A program made the position numbers and the translations under genes. Below the pieces are notes generated by a model. The model was given only the letters and a program-made list of their open reading frames with translations, ran no database searches and was not told the origin of the DNA. From Brachionus manjavacas (Eukaryota > Rotifera > Eurotatoria > Ploima > Brachionidae), in the NCBI GenBank assembly GCA_019054805.1, contig JAHQIY010000010.1, positions 2,401,501 to 2,465,500 of the forward strand: a stretch of 64,000 nucleotides of DNA. Direction: 5' to 3'. Positions 44,760 to 55,934 of this stretch are shown piece after piece (the stretch's first letter is position 1; every line of letters starts with the position of its first letter).

Positions 44760-46400
44760 AATTTAACTAAAATAATTTTTTTAAATTTTATTTAAATTAT
44801 CAATTAATCATATTTAAGTAATGTATCAAGGAAACATTAATTAAAATCGAAAGCAGAACAAGGTCTTAAGCTTCAACTCAAAAATATTAAATCTTATCTA
44901 ATTTTTTTACTAAATTGATTGTTTTCATTAAAAACTCAGGTTATTCAATTGAGTCAAAAAAAAATTTCAATGATCATTTCTATTTTTATTTCTTGATAGA
45001 CAAAATAATCAAAGTAAATGATTTATGTTTTTCAACAACAACTTTCTTTATTTGAATTATGCAATCAAAAATAAAAATTTATAAAAAATTTTATTAAAAT
45101 AACGAAAAAATTTAAATTTTTAAGCCCAATCTTGCATAGTCAAAAAAAATATACCACACTCTTCATCAAGCTTTGTTGTCTTGAAAAAGCTTGGAAAGAA
45201 ATTTAGAATGCTACTGCTGAGGTGGTTTGGCTTCCAATTATGGTCACTTAAATTGGATCTTCAAATTTAAAACCCTTTGTGGTCAAAAAATATTTTTTTT
45301 GATTTTAGGATTCATCTACTTAAATTGCATTTTTATCAATTTTTACCTACTTTGAATGTCTTGGTCATTAGATATTTAAAAAATTGTTTTTTTTATGGGA
45401 TCCTTCAAGGCCTAATTCAAGAATAAAGTTTTAGTTTAATCAAAACGCAGGAAATTGAATTTTTTAATAATTTTTTTAAATCTTTATCTTTTTTAAGTTA
45501 ATAAACGAAATAGTATTTTTTGTTTAATAAAATAATTGTTTACATTAGAGTTTTTTATAGGTCCTAAATTAAAAAAAAACTTCCAAAGCATTAAAAAAGT
45601 CTTCGACTTGGACTTTTGAAGAAAAAAGGTCGGACTTGGACTTGACTTGAGACTTTTGACTTTTAAAAAACTCTGGTTTTCATCAATTTAAAATTAATTT
45701 TTGCAATAATTTTTAAATTATTTAAAATCTGTTTTAGCCTTAAAATATATTTTTTTAAAATTTCTCCTGGACTCGTGTTTGATTTTGTTCGACGAAAAAT
45801 CTTCTTATTGAAAAATGCATTAAAATTCACTAGATCTATGCCTGTTTTTTTTTTGAAAAAAAAGGTCATGATTGCTGCTTTTTTTATATTAATTTTTTTA
45901 GTTTATTTGAAAGAGCTATAGCTCAAAAGTTAATACAGTCTAACTTTGTTATTCTGGTTTTTGATATTCCGAAAAACTTGGCTGCAGAATGATTCTTTAA
46001 CTTCCCATTCTCTATTACAGTCAACCCTCTGTAATCCGATCCATTTAGTTCGATAATTTAATGTCGGAAACTTGAACATCCGGAATTGAGAACAAATTAA
46101 AAAATGTCGAATTATTTCATTTATTGTGCAAAAAATTATATTCAATTAATATCATCCTGTTTATTTAAAAAAATGCCAAAAAAATTTTATTGTATCTATT
46201 TAAATTAATTATTTAACAACTTTTACTTTGAAATTATGTCAGAAATTTAGAAAAAACAAAGCAATAGAAAAGAAATTTCTCTTTTAATTATTTGAGTAGT
46301 AAGAGACTCATTTTTATCAAAAAAAGACAATCCTTAACTAATTTCTTATTAATAAAAACTCTTCATTATTTTTGAATAAAAAATACTCAATCAACATTCA
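44760..46400. other. AT-rich intergenic region with a MITE fragment
   Basis: No gene recognised. About 45565-45678 (AAAAAGTCTTCGACTTGGAC ... AAAAAACTCTGG) is a truncated copy of the AAGTC hAT-type MITE family in the opposite orientation (right end CTCTG). Confidence 0.5.
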
Positions 46401-46416
46401 TACACTTAATTTTGAA

Positions 46417-46720
46417 CAGACTTGGGCAAAAGTCATTAAGTCAAAGTCAAGTCAAATGACTTAATAAATTTTTCTTTTTAAAAAAAAGTCATTTGACTTG
46501 ACTTAATTTTTTTTTTTAATTTAAAGTCACTAAAATTGAAAAGTTTAGAGAAAAAATAATTTTTTTTTTCGAAAGATGTAGGTTTTTTTTTTAAATTAAA
46601 TGTTGATGTCGAACACTTAATGTTTATTTTTTCTTTTTTTGATATTTAAAAACAAAATTAAAAATAAAAAAATTTTAAAAGACTTTAAAATGACTTTTTT
46701 TTTACTTTTGCCCAAGTCTG
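46417..46720. mobile_element. hAT-type MITE (AAGTC family)
   Basis: Starts CAGACTTGGGCAAAAGTCAT and ends ACTTTTGCCCAAGTCTG, a good inverted pair; flanked by the 8-bp repeat ATTTTGAA (46409-46416 and 46721-46728). The length is 304 bp. Internal arms carry AAGTCAAGTCAAATGACTTA and its complement. It has no coding capacity. Confidence 0.85.
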
Positions 46721-46876
46721 ATTTTGAATTAAACTATTTCTGAATCCAGAAAAAAACCGTCGAATTCTTATCAAGCAATTAAGGTATCATTCAGCAAAAT
46801 AAATAGCTCCCAATAGCGATCTTTAATGGGTATCGTTATAGATAGATAGATGACAATAATATTAAAATCTTCATTT

Positions 46877-47510
46877 TTATCTAAATTTAAAATTAAAAAA
46901 AATAATTATTTGAATTTTCTTCTTAGCTGTTAAAGGATGGGATGGCCTTATTAGTTTGGCTTTTATATGGCTCGAGAAAATGAGATTTCTCGCGAAGGTG
47001 ACTCCCAGATCTTTTTCAGTTCTAGTTTGATTGAGTACTGACCTCGTCACATCAATGCAGAGGCCAATGTCCGAGTTCTTGTTCTGGCTGGATCTGCTGA
47101 ACTCTATTACTTTGCATTTTTCGGTGATGAACAGCATCTGCCAAGTTGTGGCAAATCAATGAGTTCCTCAACAAAGCGGGTTATTAGTTCATAGAACATT
47201 GCTCTGAAGGACTCCACTATACTGTCCTGTTGTTTCTCGCTGCTACTCTAGTTCACAGCGACTCAAGACACACTTTGTCGCTTTTGCGAAATCCAAGAAG
47301 ACCACCAGCCCATTCCAACCGTTGTCAATACCTTCACTAATCCTGTTTGCTGTTTTCAGGAGGTTTGTCAAAGTCAATTTGTTGACGACAAAGTCATGCT
47401 GCTCGGGAGCAAAAAGTTTATTGCCGAAGAGATAATAATGATAATTGCTACGCTTATGCGTGAAGTCTGGATTAATCAGACTGTAAGCAATATTAGTCAC
47501 TCAATATGTT
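46877..47510 (-). pseudogene. CR1-like LINE reverse-transcriptase fragments
   Basis: Minus strand: EQHDFVVNKLTLTNLLKTAN then GWNGLVVFLDFAKATKCV (RT motifs 2-A, 47430-47260), followed after a gap by FITEKCKVIEFS and RTEKDLGVTFARNL (after the YADD region; 47137-46900). The catalytic YADD block is missing. It is a diverged CR1/L2-type element in the same orientation as the adjacent one at 47493-48480. Confidence 0.7.
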
Positions 47511-48480
47511 ATAGAGTTTGTTTTTGAATAAGTCAATTGTTTTCGATTCGATTACCACATTTGTCAGTTTGTTACAATCGCTAACAACTCTGTTAGTAAA
47601 AAAATTATTCCTCGGTAAACAATTTTTTGTGAGTTCTCTTCTTAGTTTGTATCGATTACCTCTTGTATTATATGTACTCATACCTTCCAAATGTTCGCTA
47701 TACCAACTTATCTCGTCAAGTCCATTCATGATCTTGTACATTTGTATTAGATCTCCGCGCCTCCTTCTTGTCGAAAGTGTTGTAAGATTCAGTTTTTTGA
47801 GTCTTTCTGAATAACTTAGCTCACTAAATCCATTTATTTTTCGTGTAGCTCTTCTCTGTACTCTCTCAAGTGTATCAATATCTTTCTCCAGGTATGGATT
47901 CCAAACTGATACTGCATATTCGAGATGAGGCCGCACTAGACTTGTGTACATTTTTTTTATAATACTTGAATCATGGTTACTGAAACCATTTAATACTTGC
48001 CCGAGAATTCTGTTTGCTCTTGCCGATGAAGCACATATTTGCTTACACCATTTCATGTCGGGATTTACTATGACTCCTTGATCTTTCTGTTCAGAAGCCT
48101 TCGTCAATTTGTGGACTACATTTTCTTTTGAAATATAATAATCCGTTCTTGGATTATTCCTACCAATATGCATTACTTCACATTTTTCAGTGTTCAGATT
48201 CATCGACCATTCACTACACCATTTGACAAGACTATTTATATCATCTTGCAAGTGCTCTTTCTTTAACTTATCATTTAATTTATTAAATATGCAATATATC
48301 TTGCAGTCATCCGGTTATTGCATCATGACGCCTCTTGTGATTCGTTTCATGATCTTTTAGGGCAGTGCAGTTAGGAAAATTAGCCTATAATTGCTCACAA
48401 GATTTCTGCTTTCTTTCTTAAAAATAGACGTGACTTGGACTCCTCCATTATTCTCATATTTTTTCATTCAATTTTTCTTT
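47493..48480 (-). pseudogene. CR1-like LINE, C-terminal half, internally deleted
   Basis: Minus strand: NGGVQVTSIFKKESRNLVSN and YRLIFLTALP (RT-1 block, about 48450-48365), then DDCKIYCIFNKLNDKLK (the second half of Y-A-DD, about 48315-48258) with everything between deleted, then a clean 252-aa frame (48251-47493) with WSMNLNTEKCEVMHIGR, KDQGVIVNPDMKWCKQI, SLVRPHLEYAVSVWNPYLEK, LERVQRRATRKINGFSELSY and RRRGDLIQMYKIMNGLDEIS to its stop. These are the thumb and C-terminal blocks of CR1/L2-type elements. Confidence 0.8.
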
Positions 48481-48499
48481 TCAATTTATAATTAAATTT

Positions 48500-49880
48500 C
48501 TGGCTTTTTTCGTGACAACAGGGTTTAGAAACAATGGCCAAAGCCATTCCGACAAACACTGGGGAAAACCAGACTTATTTTAGAAAAAAATGACAATAAA
48601 AATTCGACAAGATTCGTGAACATCAAGTTTAAAGTTATCAACAAGGACATCAAGTTTAAGGTTATGGGCGAGGAATTAAGAAATCTTAGCTATTGATTTT
48701 TATCATGATTTTAAATTATTGTTATATTACGAGTTAAAAATAGAGAAATAATTGTCTTTATATTTGTGTTTTTTATATTTTTGTGAAAAAAATGTGATGA
48801 TTTTATCAAGGAAATTTTTGGAAATAATGGCCATGAAGTTTTAAAAAAAATTCTTTTTTGTTCAACTATGATGATTTATTTTTAAGCAAAATAAAATTTT
48901 TTTGAAAATACGTGTATACCAATTAATATATACCAATATTCCCATAATATATTAATTTTGCCAAAATTTGGCAGCTTGTAATTGATACGAAAATTTGACT
49001 AAGTACCTATCTTTAATTATTAGATAGCCCAAAAAATAAAAACAATAGTGGATTAGGTTTAATGTGATATTTTTTTTAGATTTTTAAGAATCGATGAATT
49101 CCAAATAAAAAATTGAAAGGTTTGAAGTTTTTTTTAATTTTTAATTAGTTTTTTTAGTTTTTTTGTCAATAAAGAAGCATTATTAATTTTGATTTTTTAT
49201 CTTTTTGTAAATAATTAGAATTTATCTTAAGGCGAGAATTTTTAGAATCTACAATTTCAAGAGTCGTCATTAAAAAAAAAATTATTTAAAATTAGTTTAC
49301 ATTAAATTTATCTTTCGATATACTAAAAGTCAAAATAAAAAATTTTATTTTAGTAGACCTGAACATTGCAACCCCAAGCGACATTTCATCAATTAATTTT
49401 TCTATTGCTCATCCTTGCATTTTACTTAAGATTAATCTTTTCTATTGCTAAAAAAACAAAATGCATGAAAATTTCTATTTTTGGTTTTTAATAAAAAAAA
49501 TTTAAACAAAACATTAGTTTTTTTTTACTTGTCAATTTTAAAATAATTTTAAAGATTTTTTAACAGATTTCAAATTATTTATAGTAGTATCGAATATTAA
49601 GGACATACAATCAAAAGAAATTTTTATTATTAATTCAAGCACATTAAAAACCAATTTCAAGTTATTCTTTTTAATTGTAAAAAATACTGCTGACTAGAAA
49701 TTAAGCAAGTTTAATTATCAGTTCAATTTTTAGAGAAAGTTTGAAAGAGTTTCCAACTTTAATGACAAAAATAAATATCACTCATGCCTAAATACAAATA
49801 TGCAAAATAAATATTTTGTTTTGTTGATAACTAATTTTACAAGCTAAATTTTAAAATTTAAATACAAGTGTAGTTGTTGA
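48500..49880. other. AT-rich region upstream of gene 3
   Basis: Low-complexity AT DNA. No domain, paired repeat or splice-compatible frame recognised. It contains the undetermined promoter of gene 3. Confidence 0.5.
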
Positions 49881-49891
49881 ATAAAACAAAA

Positions 49892-50925
49892 ATGGCAGAT
49901 GGCAGACAAAAAGCTCATGGTATAATTTAAATTAATAAACTAAAATTCTTCATTTTTTAAAAAATATTTTACTATTATCCAGCTTGTCTTATGATAATAG
50001 CATGGATGATATTTGTACCCATTGCAATCATTGTAGCAAGGTATGAATATTTTAATTTTAAATCACAATAATTAAAATTTTTTTAAGATACATGAGATTT
50101 TTATTCAAGTCAAGGCATCTATGTGGTACAAGTGTATGGCTAGCAGTTCACAGAACTTTGATGATTTTGGTTCCAATATTTTCAATAACGGGATTCATAG
50201 TGATCTTGGCAAATTTGGACTGGAACTGGGTCAGTCCTTCTCGAACTCTGAGCTTTATTCATTCAATTTTTGGCATAGCAGCAATCACTCTCTCACTGTT
50301 TCAAGTAAAAATAAGATAAAAATAAAAATAGATTATTTATTGTAATAAAAGGTTTTGATCGCTTATTTGAGACCCAGGTATTCTCCGAGTGCTAGAACGA
50401 TTTACAACATTGTCCATAGATATGTAGGAATATTAAGTTTAGCTTTAGCAAGTAAATTTTTAATTCAGATTTTTTTATTTAATTAAAAATTTAAAATTTA
50501 AAAATTTTGCTAATTAGCAATTGCAATTTTCCTGGGAGTTTTTATTTCAGATATGAGGCTCGGTACTGCAGGCTGGAGTACCATGATTGCTTATGTCGTC
50601 TATTTGCTTGTAATTCCAGTACCATTTGAGTTGATTTATTATTTTTTTCAAATTAGAAGAGGTACTTTTTTTGAAAACAAATTTAATATTTGTTTATTTA
50701 AATTTTCTTAAGTTGGTGGTATTGAGAGAAGAAACAACCGATGGGTAAAATTTATTACGAAATTTTTTTAATCTTCAATCAGCTAATTCTTTTTTTTGTT
50801 GATGCTAGTATGAGATTTTATCACACATTTTTTTTAATATTCATGTCAGTTTAATTTTGAACTTCGGTATTACACTGATTGTACTTATACTCGCCGGTAT
50901 CGAAACATTTGGTTTCAATGTTTAA
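49892..50925 (+). CDS. Cytochrome b561 core protein, gene 3 (no DOMON domain)
   Basis: Seven exons: 49892-49919, 49983-50040, 50088-50304, 50352-50451, 50518-50661, 50713-50744, 50809-50925; phases agree, total 231 aa. The start ATG opens MADGRQKAHA, so the first haem-ligand His (residue 9) is almost at the N-terminus. The others lie in WLAVHRTLMIL (50), SFIHSIFGI (87) and NIVHRYVGI (123). Six helices predicted; the last exon encodes helix 6, ILSHIFFNIHVSLILN onward. Introns after the His-1 codon (phase 1) and before the VLIAYLRP block (phase 0) match genes 1 and 2; the intron at AR|Y (phase 2) is private to gene 3. It lacks signal peptide and DOMON. Likely a transmembrane b-type electron carrier. 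Confidence 0.9.
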
Positions 50926-50929
50926 AGAG

Positions 50930-52460
50930 AAATGAAAAATTTTTAATTTCAAAACCTTCCAAAATTTACAAAAATAAAATATTTTTTCAACAATTTAATC
51001 TGTCAAAGTTGAAAAGCTTTAAAAACTTAGATGTTAATAAACTATATAAACTATTACAATTAGCTTTATAAACTTTGAAATTTTAATATTTTGCAATATC
51101 TTTTGTTTTTTGATCAACTTTAATATAATTTTTTTTTCATTATTTTAATTTTATTTATTTAAACATTGAAAAAAATTTCTATTTCTAGAAAAAAAATTAA
51201 TTATATAATTGGTTTAATTTTTTGTGTTTGAATTACAAAATGTATTCAATGTTGAAATAAATTTGAAAAAGTGCGATGTTTCAAATTTTCAGTTTCAATA
51301 AAAAATAATTTTAAGTTAATATTGCAGATATTTTCATATTTGAAATTAAACTCTTTAGTGAAATAGAATGAATTTAATTTTTAAATGGAAATTTGAGGCA
51401 AATTGAAGTTTCAAATAAAATTTTAAGATCAAAACGATCATTTAAAATTTTAAAAATTAATTAATCTAATGATTGTGATAATTTTTAAGAAATAAATACT
51501 AAACATTACTTGGCATGTATTATCTAATAATGGTTCATTATCAAATTAACATTAAAATAAATGATCTTTAATTTATTTAATAAAAACAGTCAACAATTTA
51601 AAATAATTTAGGTTAAGTTAATTCAAAAATTCAAATTTATGACTTTTATATCCACTCATTCAAACTTAAATAATATTATTTTTCCACTTAAATAAATTAT
51701 AATTTTTAAAACAGTATATTTTTTTATCAATTAAAATATTTAAACTTATTAAGCTTCGATAAAAAGCGAAATTTTAAAATTTTTAAAATGAAAATAAACT
51801 TGGCATGACATGTCAGGTAATTGCTTTTGAAAAAATTTATTTATTTTCTATTTTTCAAAAAAAAATATTACAAATTATATTTTGATCTTTTGATCTTGAG
51901 CTCCAACATCAATTTGCCAAATTTTGAAAAAAATATTGAAATTTTTTTTTACTTTTAAATTTTTTATTTATTTGTTTATCTGTAGCGAGCTACTAAAAAA
52001 ATAATAATAAACTAAAATAATATAAGAAAAAAAAGATAAATAATTCATTTAATTAAAATTTATATTCAATCGTTGAAAAACTTGGTTTAGTCAGTTAGGC
52101 GAACCGTTTATCTTTTACGCGGAAAATAAATAATTGAAGTTAATAATTTCTTAGTTTTTTTTTTAATTTCAAGGAGCTTTAGAAATAGCATTTTCTCTGA
52201 TCTGGTTGACCTGGTATTACCCTTTCAATAATCCCGAATACCCAAATGCGCTATATACTTAATTATTTCCGTTTAAGCATTAATAATAAAAATTAAAGAA
52301 AATAAAAATTAATTTTTCATTAATGTTTGACTTTGTGATTTACACTTCGGATAAAATAAAAATAAAATAACTAACTACTGCAAAAAAAAATTTATAAATT
52401 GATATTAGTTTTAAATAATCTAAAATAAATAAATCACAATGAAGACCATTTAAATCAACT
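50930..52460. other. AT-rich stretch, nothing recognised
   Basis: Very low complexity, including the AATAAA of gene 3 at about 50973-50978. No gene recognised. Confidence 0.5.
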
Positions 52461-52479
52461 CATATTTGTCTTTTTTTTC

Positions 52480-53480
52480 TTTATAAGACCTTGTGCAATG
52501 TTCGACAGGGTTTCCAAATTCTTTCCGATTTTCTTGTTAAATGCATTGGCTTTATTGGTAAAATTCTTCTTCGCCTTCCAATTACTCCCATCAAGATGTT
52601 AAACTTTTAACGAATCTTCTCCTTCCAGTTGATTCCAATCCAAATCTTGAACATACAAGCCATCTTATCCTTCATTCTTCTCTTCCTCCAACCTTAATTC
52701 GTATTCATCCCTGGCCTAAAAAAATTAAAATATGCAATTAATTGATCAAAAGAAGCATAAAATCGTAAATTCATTTCCAGTCAATAAAAAAATTATTTTA
52801 TTTTTTCAATTATTTTATTTTTTTTGGGCTCAGCGTCGCCTCACTCATTTAGTTGAGCTGAATGAATTTTTTTCCAGGATTATCTAATTTTTTCTAACGT
52901 TTTTTAGAGCAAATCATTTATAAAACCAGTTTGAACTATTTACTATTAGATTCAAAATATGAATCGCATTTCAAGCATGATAAAGTGTTTTTAAAAAACG
53001 ATATTAAAATAAACAATAAGCTTTATTAAATAAGGTTTATTTCTAAAAAAACGAATACAAGAGGGTCACTCTGAGTAGCCGAATGGCTACGTAAGAAAAT
53101 AATAGAAATAAGAAGCATAAGAATAGTTAAATAGAATTACAACAAAATAATTACATAAAAACATAAATAAAAAAATAACTTTAATTAGAGCTGTGCGAAA
53201 GAGCAAATTAACAAAAAACTTAAAAAATAATTAATCATTTAATCATGTTGTTAAATCATGATGAAATGAAGTCCATCTGTTAAATAACGTTATGTAAGCA
53301 TTTTAGAATTAATGACTTCAGGACCCTTCACCTTCCTCCAATTTGACTATAATCCAGAGGTTAAAAAAAATAAAAATTAGATAACCTACTACTACAGTAC
53401 AAATTAAAACTAACTTGTACGCATTTTGTTCTTCGACTCTTCTTCAACTCTTCCTCGACCTTTCCATAACTTTTCTTTTC
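52480..53480 (-). pseudogene. Exon-like remnants of an unknown Lys/Glu-rich gene
   Basis: The minus strand at 53480-53430 can be read as KSYGKVEEELKKS, and at 52720-52480 as ARDEYELRLEEEKN, LYVQDLDWNQLEGEDSLK and FNKKIGKNLETLSNIAQGLI, with stops between. GC content and codon use are higher than the surrounding AT DNA, which suggests former coding exons. No family recognised. Confidence 0.25.
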
Positions 53481-53619
53481 CTCGATCGATTATCAGTTAA
53501 AATTATTTATATTTATAAAAAAATAAAAAAAAGGTAAAAAATAAAACAAAGGATAAATAAGTCAAATAAAATTAAAAACAATATTTTAAAATAACTAGAG
53601 ACCAGACAAATTTAAATAT

Positions 53620-55480
53620 TAGAAAATTCAGGAAAAAAAGAAGAAATAGTAAGGTAGCAATTACACAAAGGAGTTGGATATTCGATATATCTTGATTCAA
53701 AACCTTTTCTATATTCTTCCATCAGTCTGACGACCAATGGAACAGAATGACTCATCCTGCCTTGACATATCTCTCACTCAACTCAAAAAGTCGATTTGGT
53801 TTTAGGTGTTCAAATGCCTTTTGGTGTATAATATTGGAGGGGGTTTCATATTTTAGCTTCAAAATATATCGAACTGCTGAATTTTGAATTACTTGTATTT
53901 TTTTGAGTTTAGTTTCTAAGAAAGAATTTAAACAAGAAAAGCATAATCCAAGATTGATCCTGTTAAGGATTTGTTAAGATTACCTAATGTTTTTGGTTTT
54001 AGACCCCATTTTTTATTTTAAAGATATTTTATTAATCCTTGAATTACAGCGCTCTTTTAACTCATCCATCATTGGAATAACGTAAGCTTTGAGTCTAGTG
54101 TTATTACTAAGAATTTGATTCTATCCCTTTTATTTGAATTGCTATAATTATTTTTAAGGTCAAGTTTAATTTTAACTTTTTTTTTTCTCAAAGATCATAT
54201 AACATGACTTCTCAATAGAAATTTCATTTTTCATTTGAAAAGCCGTAATTCAACTTTTTTTAATCACTTTTTGAAGATTTCCTATTTTTTTAAAAGTAAA
54301 AAAAAGTAGCCAAATCATCTGCAAAAAAAGACAGTATTGGCAGTTTTTTTTGTTTCTTTTTGGTACGTTATTTAGGAAAATGCTAAAAAGAAGCGGACTT
54401 ATTAATGACCCTTGTAGAACTCCTGCTTAAATAGGGTAATACTCACTTAGATGACCATTTAAATTTACTTTAAAAGATCTTAAGTGCAGAAACGATCTTA
54501 TTCAATAGATAAGATAATGAGGTAGATTAATTCTTTTTAGCTTGTAAATTAGTCCATTATGCCAAACTCTATCAAAAGCTTTAGAAATGTCTAAATATAG
54601 ACAACATACCTTCTTCTTTCTATCAAAGGACTCTGAAACTTTTTGAATGAGAAAGATTATATGCAGAGGGTCTATGTTTTCTAAATCCCAATTGTTCATG
54701 AATAAGTAGACTATTGTTCTCAAGAAAATTATATATTCTAGTAAAGATGATGCGTTCAAGTAACTTTCAAAGGCAGCTTGTCATACTAATTGAACGATAG
54801 TAATTAGGGTTCTGAGTGGGAGATGTTTACTTAGGGATCATGGTTATACTTGCTATTTTCCATGATTTTGGAACTTGGCTCACTCCCAAACTTTATTTAA
54901 AAAGACTACTTAGTTCAATTAAAGTCTCTTTAAGTAAATTTTTTAACATTAGGTTGTGGATTTGATCTAATCCATAGCCTGCTTATTCTTGTAATTTTTT
55001 TAAAGCATTTGATTTATTTCCAAAAGATTAATAGGCTCGTTCAAGTGTTTTGTACCTTATTTTTTAAAGAAGTCTGTAGTGGTTTGTGATATTACAGAAC
55101 TATCTACTGATTTACCAAGATCTAGATGAGAACTAAAAGTTGAGGCAAAGATATTTCCAAAGATCTTTCCTTTATCTATATCTGTGTAAGGTTCAATTCC
55201 ACCTTTGAGTAATGATGGTATTTGTTTTGAACATTTCTGAGATCTGAACTTATTTTTTTTTTCCAGAAAGGTCTGCTTGATAGGGGATTCTTTCCCATTT
55301 TATTTATAAATTCTTACCAGTTTTGGTACCAAAATTCTTTAAGAGAAAGACGTACCTCAGATGTAGGCTAATTAAAAGTTATCTTTAAAGAAGGACACCT
55401 TGAGTATAGACTGAAGCACTTTTTGAAATTTTTTTTATTCATTTGTTAAATTTGATTGAATTGAGGTTGAATTTTTTATT
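53620..55480 (-). mobile_element. Jockey-like LINE with reverse transcriptase, decayed
   Basis: Minus strand in order. A linker and RT start at about 55000-54750 read MLKNLLKETLIELSSLF, SWKIASITMI and SISMTSCLWKLLERIIF. 54759-54502 reads VCCLYLDISKAFDRVWHNGL (motif A). About 54420-54370 reads AGVLQGSLISPLLFSIFLNN (motif B). About 54340-54300 reads LSFFADDLATFF (motif C, catalytic FADD). Then degenerate C-terminal sequence runs to a 3' end near 53630 shared with the LINE at 14650. Many stops and shifts. The RT start resembles that at 19162-19371, so all four minus-strand fragments are one family. Confidence 0.8.
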
Positions 55481-55934
55481 GTTTTTTTGTGATTGGTAAC
55501 ATGCTTTTTTGACTACGGATTTCTTCATAAGCGTCGAAGAATGCATTATCATCTATTGAGCTTGTATTTTTTAAAGTCTTTATTATTGTATTTGCAAGAA
55601 CACTCGCATTTCTCTATATTATCTTTTTCAATTTTGAGATTTGTGTATTTTCTTTTGATTCATTGTTGGATTCATAATGCGATTCTTGTGAGCTAAATAA
55701 CTGTGCTTCCAATTGAACTGATTCGGAATGAGGTATCGAGGTAGAAAGCGTATTGGGTTCAGGCTTTAAATTAAGGGGTATTCTGTAAGGGATTTTTGGA
55801 CAATCTGCGTTAAATTGGAATCTGAAATGGTAAATCTGTTTGTAGAGGGAGACTCTGGACAATTGTATTTGGTATAAAAGTTTCTACAGTATAATCGAAG
55901 CTATGAATATAACTTTCTAATGGATACTATATAT

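Noticed and set aside
45663-46145. Minus-strand open frames near 45.7-46.1 kb
   Set aside because: Low-complexity translations with no motif, partly overlapping a MITE fragment.
55614-55862. Minus-strand 82-codon frame near the segmental duplication
   Set aside because: No ATG start, no motif, and it lies outside the homologous block; cannot be supported as a gene.
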